Assembly: GCA_026686845.1 (NCBI GenBank)
Contig: JAIVEN010000009.1
Span: 42,941,001 to 43,005,000 of the forward strand
Reading direction: 5' to 3'
DNA: 64,000 nucleotides
Origin: Adenanthera pavonina
Taxonomy: Eukaryota; Streptophyta; Magnoliopsida; Fabales; Fabaceae
Below, one piece after another: positions 36,734 through 46,807 of the stretch; positions within the stretch are counted from its first letter, which is position 1, and the number at the start of each line of letters is the position of its first letter. A program made the position numbers and the translations under genes. Under the pieces are notes generated by a model. It saw nothing but the letters and a program-made list of their open reading frames with translations, did not search any database and was not told the DNA's origin.

Positions 36734-37920
36734 TTACTGCCTAGATGGTAGAGTTTGTGAACAATTCAACCGATTGTGACCTATTTGCCTACACAACCCA
36801 TATTTGTTAGGTTGTCCTAATGTGGTCCAATCCATCTCATTACAAATGCGAGTTAAGCAAGGGCGACCTTTTGCTCGAATCATTGATGGGTTTGGAATCA
36901 AGTGAGGACCAACAAATTCTGGCCAATGAACCCCATCTCCTATTGGTATAATCTCATTGCTATAGGCTACTTGCATGGATTCCAACTTGAATATAGGATC
37001 CATGAATTGTACATAGTCAATGCCTACTAGAACACATGCGGCTATCACATGCATACATGGATATTTCTCGGCTTGGAACTCTCCATAATCACATTTTTTT
37101 TTGTTAGGTTCAGCCTGCAACGACAACCAAATTGACGAGCCACAATATTATATGGTTCATCGACCTCAAAGGATGTTGCTATTCTGTCGTACTTGTGAAC
37201 AATACATGCAGATGCAGCTTGTGTAGTTGTATCTAATTTCCTGTTTAATGTTTCACAAAACATTTGCCTTGCTGCTATCTATGCGTGAACTTGTTGGGCA
37301 CGTTTAACAAAATAATCATTCACCCTATAGAAGGTCGTCTTTACCAAACCTACAATAGGCAAATTTCGGACACCTTTAAATACACCGTTTATGAACTCTG
37401 CAAGGTTTGTTGTCATATGACCATAGCGCCGACCCTCAATGTCATGTGTGCGACACCATTGCTCTTTCTTAATAACTCTAATCCATCTAGCAGCGTTCGG
37501 ATGCAACAATGTGAGTTCTTCCAATTGTTTGTCAACAACTGCCTGCTCATATGCATACCCTGTCCATATTTATAAAGTTAATGGCAAAGAATGTTAATCA
37601 TATGTTTGTAAATTATTAAGGTTTATGAATCTCACCAATCTTTATATACTTTTGCTTCAACCAATTTGTTTTGTATGCTTTGTGTAAGTTTGAAGCTAAA
37701 TGCCTTAAACAAAAAACTTGATATCCATATGGTGGTTGCCATCCGACACGACGGTCTGCAACAGCTCCATAATTGATGGATGTCTATCTGAAGTCAAGCA
37801 TATTCCTTTCCTTCTCTTTACAACATAGATATGCAAATTGTATAAAAACCATGACCAAGCTGATTTTGTTTCCCCCTCAACCACAATAAAGGCAAGTGGC
37901 ACTACATTTTATTACCATCT
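36734..37920 (-). pseudogene. mudrA-like MULE transposase, N-terminally truncated and broken
   Basis: On the minus strand the reading begins at a DGNK tract (about 37915), shifts frame into VPLAFIVVEGETKSAWSWFL and ICLTSDRHPSI (the central part of the MULE transposase core, with its catalytic aspartate in SDRH), and continues with FCLRHLASNLHKAYK. After a small intron (about 37568-37635) come HDIEGRRYGHMTTNLAEFIN and NDYFVKRAQQVHA. A stop and a frameshift then lead to the SWIM-type zinc finger (CDYGEFQ...KYPCMHVIAAC) and a zinc knuckle (YGLCRQIGHNRLNC). In both fingers an expected cysteine is a tyrosine. The FAR1/MuDR N-terminal region and first catalytic aspartate are absent. Activity is not possible from this copy. 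Confidence 0.88.
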
Positions 37921-37930
37921 TGAGATGTCC

Positions 37931-39052
37931 TTTTTATTCGCATGCGATATCCTTTTTTTTAAAATGAACGACCAACAATTGTTTAATGATGTTGAATATA
38001 TGAAATTTATTACAAACTTTAGTACAAGTGAGGAATAAGTGACGAATATAAATGATTTTTTTAACTCTTTTTAAATCTGCTTTAAAATTTTATGAGCCAT
38101 AAAGAATATAAGTTTATTTCGATTAAAAATTGAATATTTTCATAAAAATGAAATATAAAAAATGATTGTTTATTTTCTTTGAATCTGATCATGCCGTTAA
38201 AAAATGAAACCTAAATATAAATTTATCTTCATTAAAAATTATTAGTTTCATAAAAAATAAAACATAAAAAAATATACGTTTATTTTCATGGATAGAGTGA
38301 TATTAAATAAAAAAATTACATTAATTCCACATAAACAAGTATTTCAAAAAAATTCTAATTATGAATGGCCGAAATCATGTATTTTTTTAACTAAAATCTA
38401 CCTTATATCTAGAGCTTAGCAATAAGAGTATCTATTGAATCATGATATTATTTTTAAAAATTTTAACAATAAAATGAAATTTTTTTTGTCCAATGTAAAA
38501 TAGTTTTTTATTTTATACAATGGAAGAGAAAATAATGAAAAACATAAAAACTAATAAGCAGACCATGCTCACGTATTGCTGCATGCCCAAGTCATATTTT
38601 TAAGTGTTGTAGTATAAACAAGGTGATACCCAAGTGACTCAGATAAAACCCTCTTAGCTAACATGTAAAATAATAGTTATTTAACAATGTCATTGATCAG
38701 TTTTTATTCGCATGCAATGTTGTTTTTTTTTTTTAATGAACAACCAACAATTGTTTAATGGTGTTGAATATATGAAATTTATTACAAACTTTAGTATAAG
38801 TGACAAATATAAATGATTTTTTTAATTCTTTTTAAATCTACTTTAAAATTTTATGAGCCATAAAAAATATAAGTTTATTCCGATTAAAAATTGAATATTT
38901 TCATAAAAATGAAATATAAAAAATGATTATTTATTTTCTTTGAAATTGATCATACTATTCAAAAACGAAACCTAAATATAAATTTATCTTCATTAAAAAT
39001 TATTATTTTCATAAAAAATAAAACATAAAAAATTATACGTTTATTTTCATGT
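37931..39052 (+). repeat. Direct repeat pair (about 360 bp each) inside the MULE
   Basis: 37931-38293 and 38699-39052 are direct copies, both running from TTTTATTCGCATGC through CCAACAATTGTTTAATG and GAATATTTTCATAAAAATGA to TTTATTTTCATG, with a few per cent differences. They start exactly where the transposase reading frame is lost, so the duplication or insertion probably replaced the N-terminal coding half. Confidence 0.85.
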
Positions 39053-39602
39053 AAAATGTAAAGTTTATTTCAGTATTTTTTTATTTTTATTCTTAAATAT
39101 CTATCAAATATTCATTACATAAATATCAAATAAATATTAAGGCAAATGTTGTCAAAGTCCCATACTCTCATATTTTAATAACTTAATCTAACTAAAGCAT
39201 TAAACTAAGACATTATATTGTATCAAATAAACAACTCATTTTACTAAAAAAATGTTATACAAAACTAAAAAGTGTAAATTTTAAATTAAAACACAAAAAA
39301 TTTACTAACAATAATATTAAAGAAGATGAGAGAAAGAAAAATACCAATATGAGATGAAACTCTGTAGATAAAACTCCAAACACTTGCAATAAGTTAGAAT
39401 TGATGAGAGAATGAAGATGACAATTATGACAAGAAAACGCAGCAAATATTCCAAAAGAAGATGAAAACTAAGACGAGTTCGAATGAGAGCCAAAAAAATA
39501 AAATGAAGAAGCTGCAACATGAATATTTAAGTATATATCTATTGTTTCTGTAGAATCAAGGAGGGAGCATTATTTTTTCAAATAATAAGTGAAGTACATA
39601 TT

Positions 39603-39647
39603 AGATGTTGCATGCAGAGATTCTCTGCCTCTCTGCATGCAACGTCT
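39603..39647. repeat. 18-bp-arm inverted repeat (hairpin) in the MULE
   Basis: AGATGTTGCATGCAGAGA and TCTCTGCATGCAACGTCT pair over 18 positions with one mismatch (13 perfect), separated by 9 bases. It stands out from the A/T-rich surroundings by its GC content. It lies between the transposase remnant and the right TIR. Confidence 0.85.
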
Positions 39648-39815
39648 ATCATAAGGCACCAAAAGTTAAAAAAAGTTGAAATGTCTTTCAAGTGTTATTC
39701 ATGAGGTACCAAAAGTAAAAAAAAAAAAAACTCCAAATATCTTTCACGCAACATCTATTATGAGGAACAAAAAATTAAAAAAAAAACTTTAAACGTCTTT
39801 CACTCAAAAGTACGC
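39640..39815 (+). repeat. Three diverged tandem units next to the hairpin
   Basis: The phrase (A)ACGTCTATCATAAGGCACCA, then ATGAGGTACCAAAAGT with a poly-A run, then TATGAGGAACAAAAA with a poly-A run and CGTCTTTCAC recurs at about 60-bp spacing. The units are diverged and A-rich. Their function is unknown. Confidence 0.55.
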
Positions 39816-40081
39816 GTGTAAAATATGAGCATGAGAAAGGGAAATCTAAATTAGACAAAATTTGTAGGCAGTAAAAAAATCTGGTAAAAAAAAATTATTC
39901 AAGAATCTAGTCAGGATTGGAATCCTAACCAAATTATATAATGCATACAGACTCGTGAATATACAACATTCTTCATTTTAAAGAGAGAATGTACTTGACT
40001 CCATCAATTAAATAATTAAAAAATAATAATAGTAAAATGAAGGGGAAATTTTCTACTTTATTTTTTTAAAAATAAAAACAC

Positions 40082-41518
40082 ACTATTTGATATTTAATAG
40101 ATTTATTTACCAAAAATTTTCTCCTAATAATAAACTAGTTATAATTTTTATTATAAGCTATTTTTTTCTATTTATTATGAAAATAATTCATTCTAATCGT
40201 TCAAACAAAATTATTATATTTTTATTACTCTTTTTGTTCCATATTATAAGATAATAAGAGAGATTTTATGTATATTAAGAAACATTTATTACATTTTTAA
40301 ATTAAAAAAATGAAAATTTCAAATTTTACCTCTATTAATTTCACTCATTTAATTAAATATAACATAATTTACAACACTAATAATATAATAAATAAGGGAT
40401 AAAAATAACAAATTATTACATATTATGTTATATTATGAAAAAAAAATCTCCTGTTATCTGAGATAGAAAGACCATGTTTGAAAAAAAAATTAAAAGAAAA
40501 AATCAAAGAAAGTTGATTAAAATAAAATTCATTTATTAAAAAAAAAAAAGCTATCCAATCGACTTGCTTTTGAATGGTAAAAAGAAAAGGGGAAAAAACA
40601 AGTAATTACTCAGAACCAAAAATATTTCCCAATTAGAACCCAATCTCAAAATTTTCATGTCATATAAATTGAATTTCCAACTAAGATAAATTAAATCTTC
40701 AACTGAAACTAATGATTTGAAAATACTTTTTATTACATGTCTTGAAATATCTTTTTCTCTTTTAAAAAATTAGCCATTAGTAAGTCAATGGCCTACACAA
40801 TAGACTTACTCTTTTTATTTAAAAAAATTGATTAACTAATGAATCCCAATTTTTTTTCTAAACTATTATTTTTTTCATAATTACAAAATTCATTAATTCT
40901 AATCATTATACATATTAAATTATTGTATTGTTGTTGCTTCATTCGTCTTATATTATATTATAAGATAATTTAAAGATTTTTACTATATATTAAAAATAAT
41001 TTATTATATTCTTACTTTTTTAAAAATAAAATTCTAAGGTTACCCTCTTAATTTAATTCATTTTATTAAATATAACATAAGTTATAATACAAGTTATGAT
41101 ATTAATAATGCAATAAGGGCAAAAATAATATCACTATATCATCATATGTAAAAAAAACATGTCTTATCCTAAGCAATACACACACACACATATATATATA
41201 TGTAAAAATAAAAAAAAATAAGTCTAGTGAAAGAAAATTAAAAACAAAAGACAAAAGCAAGTCGATTGATTACCAATCGACTTGCTTGAGACTTCTTTAT
41301 TGCCCAGTATATGAGTAAGTCAATTGGTAGCCAATCAACTTGCTTCTTTATTTAAAAAAAAAATTAAGCCGCATATCCATTCATCGATTTATTAGCAGCG
41401 TATTCGTCGATTTTTTGATCATCGATTTTTATTATTATAGACCGGTAAATTGTTTATGACACAACATATATTAGTAAATAATTTATTTATTTATTATATT
41501 TTGTTCAAAAAATCAGCT
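40082..41518 (-). repeat. Right terminal inverted repeat of the MULE
   Basis: This is the inverted partner of 32651-34045. It retains AATCGACTTGCTT at 41273, the CAACTTGCTTCTT block at 41336, the AATGAATCCCAATTTTT block near 40838, and a Stowaway-like insert at about 40228-40480. CA and TA microsatellites at 41170-41200 are specific to this copy. Confidence 0.9.
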
Positions 41519-42310
41519 CAATCTCTTTCTCTCTAACTGAATTTGGGATCTAAGGAGAACGAACTGGAGTAAGCTTGGGGGATTGACCTGGGTATACTAA
41601 TCCTCACACGAGCAGTGATCGCTAGCGTCTTTTCTGGGGGACGATCATTGAAAGCTTTTGGGAAAAAGAAAAATCCATCACCTGGAGGAAGCACGGCAGG
41701 TGGAAATAAACTACTTAGGTTATCTTCTTTAGCTTGTGACAAATCTGAGTGTTCTTTTGACCGCGATAAATCTGTAAGCTCCGGCAACATTGAATGTAGC
41801 ACTGAATCCACATCTTCCTGTTGATTCCACACCATTATTCCCTTCGAGATTGTTCTTTCCTCTTTGGTTTCATTTTCGTGTTGATTTTCTCCTGTTGAAT
41901 TCACTGTTATTGCATCTTCAAATCTGCATTTTCACTCACAATGCTATTTGTCCAAATTGCAAAAGTGGAGAAGAGCTTCGAGGATCCATCTATGAGGAGC
42001 TGAGTTGATTGCTTCCTCAAGAAATTGGATTATCACCTCCTGCAAGCTCCGTGTCCTTTGAATGTAGCACTGAATCCACATCTTCCTGTTAATTCTACAC
42101 CATTATTCCCTTCGAGATTGTTCTTTCCTCTTTGGTTTCGTTTTCGTGTTGATTTTCTCCTGTTGAATTCACTGTTATTGCATCTTCAAATCTGCATTTT
42201 CACTCACAATGCTATTTGTCCAAATTGCAAAAGTGGAGAAGAGCTTCGAGGATCCATCTATGAGGAGCTGAGTTGATTGCTTCCTCAAGAAATTGGATTA
42301 TCACCTCATA
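41519..42310. repeat. 268-bp tandem duplication just outside the right MULE TIR
   Basis: 41791-42039 and 42059-42307 are nearly identical direct copies, starting TGAATGTAGCACTGAATCC and ending TATCACCTC, with an exact 268-bp offset and very few differences. The high identity marks this as recent. Both copies carry an open frame ending CKSGEELRGSIYEELS, and the minus strand has an ORF (41533-41904). Neither shows a known domain. The segment is less A/T-rich than its surroundings and may derive from a gene. Confidence 0.85.
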
Positions 42311-44230
42311 GCATTAACACAGGAGTTTAAATTTTCTTGATTCCTTTTCTTATAGCTATTTTTTAATTTTTATCTTGACTGAAACAGCTAATTGAAGATG
42401 TATTTGATGAATTTAGCTATATTATGACTAGATTTTTATTATAATTAAGGATATTATGACTTTATTTTAATTGTTATTGTGCTGGAAAAATTATAACTAG
42501 ACACATTCCCTTGATGTTATTATTGTTTCTTGTTATCATTGATCAAGTGAGTCATGATAATGCATTTTGATTATGTTTAGCAAGATATTTTATGTTCTTT
42601 TCAATCTGATTTAGCATTGGTTAGTAAGGGTAAGGATGATTCAAATGAAGTTTATGATTAATTGGGACATTTTTAGGTATTAAATGCATTATATATAACT
42701 CTAGGGCCCAATGTTTATATATTGTGTCTAGTGTCAAGGATTTTTATAATTAGACTTTATTAATTCCCAATTGAAGGATTATAGAAATTAATTAGGATAT
42801 GTGATGATGAGGTGAAATTCAAAACTCTTGAGGAATGCTTATCATTAATCAAACAAATCAGAATTTCTTATTTGTTTTCTTGTTCCAAAATAATTAAAAA
42901 TTTACAAATATTTAATTTCTTTTTGCAAAATTGTTTTTAATTGAGTTTAAAAATCAAATCCTCATTGCTTGTATTTATAAAGTGTTTTGAATTAACCAAA
43001 GTTAAGTTAGAGGTTCCACGAGAGATACAATTTAGGTTGCACTATACTTTATATTTGCTTTCTAGTTAATTTGCAAGTGATATGATTAAACTTGATCAAA
43101 TTTTAAGTTGGCAATATAATCAACTAATTAACCACAAGTTTTACATTTGAAACCTAACATCACTAGAGATCCTAAGCCTCTCAACAATAGTAACTCCCTA
43201 CATAAATTCCTGAAAATTTACAAGGTAAGCATATAAAGTTTACTATAAAATGTGTGTCATCTTCCTATGTGCATATTCATAGGTACCCAATTATGGGGCA
43301 CTTGCTATCCAATAGCAAAACCTTTGCATTAACCCAAAAGGGGAAAACATACCATAGTCTCCAATTTGCACTTCACACCCCACTTCGAACTCAACTTCTT
43401 AGGTCACAACAAATTAGCCCGCGTTTGGGTTTTCAGCTTGTTTTTCCAACCCTCTTTGCGTTATCAAAGAGCCTCTCACGAACTTGGTCAGAATCAGGTG
43501 ACCACATGTGGACCTCTCTCAAAAGCGTATCGTAAAATTAGCTTGCCACAATGAACCATCTCTCCCCTTAGTACTACAAACAAACATTATTAAATCTCAA
43601 GACTATAGTTCCAATATATATATATATATATGAGGGGATATCTAAGTACATATAGTGCATGTAAATGCCAAGTATTTCTACATGATGGTGTGCACAAATA
43701 TTACACTTGTCCAAAGAATTGCTTTGGTACCAAAGTAATTTATTAATAATTTGAACTACACATGTTTATTAATAATTTGAACCAGACATGTTTTGATAAG
43801 TTTAACTGAGTATATTGTTCATAATTTGTGGATTGTATAATTTATTATAAATTTATATTGATTGATTATAATATTAATACATTGATATTAATTGCATTTA
43901 TGCAAATGAAAAATATGTTTTTTATTTGTTACATTTTTTATATTTTGCTAGCCTCAATTTTCATGTAAATATATGAGAATTTAAAACATAGATGAATAAT
44001 AAATAATTCATATAAAATGATAAAAAAAAGTTTGGAAAAGCTTAAGCTTTATTTTTTTGAAGAAAAAACGCCCGCCAAAAGTCCACTCGGTAATTTCGAT
44101 TACTCAAAAATGGAACCATTAAAATTACAAATTTAAAACTTATTGATCTCCTCAAGTCTCTCTCCAGGAGTGCTCTTTCCAGTTCGTTTCTCCCTCGCTT
44201 TTCTTTTGATTTCACCTCTCTCTTTCTCTC
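42311..44230. other. Spacer upstream of the epimerase gene
   Basis: No supported gene. The ORFs at 43254-43554 overlap in two frames and show no domain. A TA microsatellite occurs at 43615-43631. ATTTATTAATAATTTGAAC is repeated at 43739 and 43765. Confidence 0.5.
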
Positions 44231-44235
44231 TCTCA

Positions 44236-44245
44236 TATATAAATA
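44236..44245 (+). promoter_or_regulatory. TATA box of the UDP-glucose 4-epimerase gene
   Basis: TATATAAATA follows a CT-rich stretch (44150-44235) and lies 86 bp before the start codon. That predicts transcription starting near 44268 and a leader of about 50 bases. Position and pyrimidine context fit a plant core promoter. Confidence 0.65.
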
Positions 44246-44321
44246 GGATTTCTCCTCTGCTTTTTCTTCTGCAGCTCCTGCTTTTCTGTCTCAATCTTTG
44301 ATTCTTTCGAAGGTTCGGGAA

Positions 44322-46807
44322 ATGGTGTGTTCGGGGCAATCGATTCTCGTAACTGGCGGTGCGGGTTTCATTGGATCCCACACAGTGGTTCAGCTTCTCA
44401 AACAGGGGTTTAATGTTTCCATTATCGACAATTTCGACAATTCCAATATGGAAGCTGTGAATCGGGTTCGGGATTTGGTGGGTTCGCAGCACTCTCAGAA
44501 TCTCGAGTTTAACCAGGTATCAGATGGCTCGTTCGGTGCCAATTTTGTTTTTCTTTGGGGTTTTAAATTGTTCTTCCAAGTTGATTTTATGAGAGCAATT
44601 ATGCTTTTGCAGGGTGATCTCCGGAATAAGGAAGATTTGGAGAAAATCTTCTCCAAAAAGAAGTATGCTAATTATCTTTCTTATTTTATTTAAATTTTCT
44701 AATCGGATTTCTCTTTTAAATCTAACACATAGGAAGAGCTAAGTTTTTGTTTTATAATTTTAATTGGGCGTGATGAGAAGATTTGATGCCGTGATCCACT
44801 TTGCGGGTCTGAAAGCTGTTGGAGAAAGTGTTGCAAAACCCCGCAAATACTATGATAATAATCTGGTCGGCTCTATCAATCTTTTTGAAGTTATGGCAAA
44901 ATATAATTGTAAAAGGGTATGCTCTCGTTTCAGTCTCAACATTGAGTTCTGCTCTTGAAATCTCAAGTAAGGAAGAGGCATAGTATGAATTTTCCGGATA
45001 CTTTTATTCGTCATCGCTTGCTGATGCTAATTGGCAATATTGCTTCCTTAAATATGTGACAATTAAACCCATGATTGTTGTGTTTGGCCCATGATACGTG
45101 ATTAACAGATGGCTCTAAATATGCATTGTAATCTCGTCTTTCCTGTTTCTGGACATAATTTATTTTGGATTTTATATTTTCTTAATTTAGATTTAGATTT
45201 AGATGCTACAATGCTACAGTTTTTTTTTCCCCATTTTTTTAACAATGACATAGAATATTACCTCCTGGTGACAATTCATCCTATATGCTTAATTGACACT
45301 TTTGATCTATATCTGTGGGGATACCAGATGGTTTTTTCGTCATCTGCAACTGTTTATGGCCAACCTGATAAGATACCCTGTGTTGAGGATTTTAAGTTAC
45401 AGGCCATGAATCCTTATGGACGGACTAAGGTAATCATCCCTATGGTTTAAGAACATTTACATTCTTTCCTTTTTTATGCCTTTTTCTAGGATCTAGTGCC
45501 TTTTTTTTTCTCCTTCGTTGCTATCTGACATATCATTTTGTGATAGCTCTTCCTTGAAGAAATTGCTCGAGACATTCAGAAAGCTGAGCCAGAATGGAGA
45601 ATCATTTCACTGAGATATTTCAATCCAGTTGGGGCCCATGAAAGTGGTAGAATTGGTGAAGATCCTCGAGGCATCCCAAATAATCTAATGCCTTACATTC
45701 AGCAAGTTGCTGTTGGGAGGTTGCCTGTGCTCAAAGTATATGGTCATGATTATCCCACAAAGGATGGAAGCGCGGTTTGTAAACCCAAATAACATCAATT
45801 TTTTTGAAGACCCTTATAATGCATAATTCAGTAGTTGTATATTCTAAACCCCTTTTTGTGGGTGATATAATGCGAACTCAAGTAGAAGCAGAAATATATA
45901 TTTTTCCTTTTCTAAATTGTTAAACTATTTTTTTCTTTGTTCTATGAATCAGATACGGGACTATATTCATGTAATGGACTTAGCAGATGGTCATATTGCT
46001 GCCTTGCGGAAGCTTTTCACAACAGAAAACATTGGTGATTAATCCTCTTTTTCTTTGTTTATATGAACTATCTTTGCATTCAACCAAGAGTGTTGAAATG
46101 TCTTGAGCTGCAATAGAATTTTGGACGTGCTTCTTAATTCGTCACATATTTCTAGTCATTACTTGACATTTCTGTATCCCAAAATAAATCTGGAGTTGAG
46201 AATATTTTTTGCTTAGGTTGTACTGCTTACAACTTGGGAACTGGCCGTGGCACATCAGTGCTTGAAATGGTAGCAGCGTTTGAAAAAGCTTCGGGCAAGG
46301 TGATTATGCAACTTCCTCATAAAGGCACCCCATCCCCAAAAAAAAAAGAGAACACAGACAGAGAGTTGCTCGTGTGTATGCAAATGATACAGTTTTTTCT
46401 GTTGTTTTTTCCATTTTCCAGAAAATTCCAGTAAAAATGTGTCCAAGGAGGCCAGGAGATGCAACTGTTGTTTATGCATCTACAGAGAAGGCTGAGAAAG
46501 AACTGGGATGGAAGTAAGTATTTCATGCTAGCTCTTGCACACAAAAAGAAAGGCTTATCAATGACTAAACTATTGGAATTTTTTAACATGATTTTTGTGG
46601 ACCAAAAGGCTGAGACTTCTAAGTCTTCACACAATGCTTGAATAGCTGATTAGCGGACTGTGTAAGTTCTTTAATCTAGTATCTTATGATATTTTTTCTA
46701 TGGGACATGTGCTATTTGACAGGGCAAAATACGGCATTGAGGAAATTTGCAGGGATCAATGGAAATGGGCGAGCAACAATCCGTGGGGATACCGGGGGAA
46801 GCCTTGA
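44322..46807 (+). CDS. UGE1: UDP-glucose 4-epimerase (UGE1/UGE3-like), 9 exons
   Basis: Exons are 44322-44516, 44613-44662, 44781-44916, 45328-45429, 45547-45774, 45953-46034, 46217-46299, 46422-46513 and 46723-46807. All have GT/AG borders and matching phases, giving 350 residues, the usual plant length. The enzyme interconverts UDP-glucose and UDP-galactose with bound NAD. Residues 8-18 hold the Rossmann TGGAGFIG motif. SSSATVYG (residues 131-138) supplies the catalytic Ser, and YGRTK (Tyr157, Lys161) is the short-chain dehydrogenase YxxxK pair. RYFNPVGAHESGRIGEDP, NNLMPYIQQVAVGRLP and RDYIHVMDLADGH are sugar-nucleotide-binding blocks of the family. There is no signal peptide, so it is cytosolic, feeding galactose into cell-wall polymers or recycling it. 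Exon 3 could instead begin three bases earlier (44778), adding one Arg; the chosen site keeps family spacing. The symbol denotes the UGE1/UGE3 group, not proven orthology. Confidence 0.96.

Larger units (their letters stand above)
32651..41518 (-). mobile_element. Mutator-like element (MULE) with about 1.4-kb TIRs, transposase remnant and PMD gene
   Basis: The two ends are long inverted copies of each other (see the TIR entries). Between them, on the minus strand, lie a mudrA-like transposase remnant (36734-37920) and then a plant-mobile-domain pseudogene (34500-36321). Transposase similarity plus long TIRs identify a MULE. The exact outer ends and the 9-bp target duplication were not resolved: weaker end-to-end similarity continues to roughly 32530 and 41625 (GACGC...CTCACGTGAGG versus GACGC...CTCGTGTGAGG). 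The element is inactive, because both genes carry stops and the transposase lacks its N-terminal half. Confidence 0.85.

Noticed and set aside
41533..41904. Minus-strand ORF of 123 codons at the MULE border
   Set aside because: The composition is plausible but the upstream extension contains stops, no family is recognised, and it overlaps a duplicated block and the weak outer part of the TIR.
43254..43554. ORFs upstream of the epimerase gene
   Set aside because: Two frames overlap, no domain, and no splice or promoter context.
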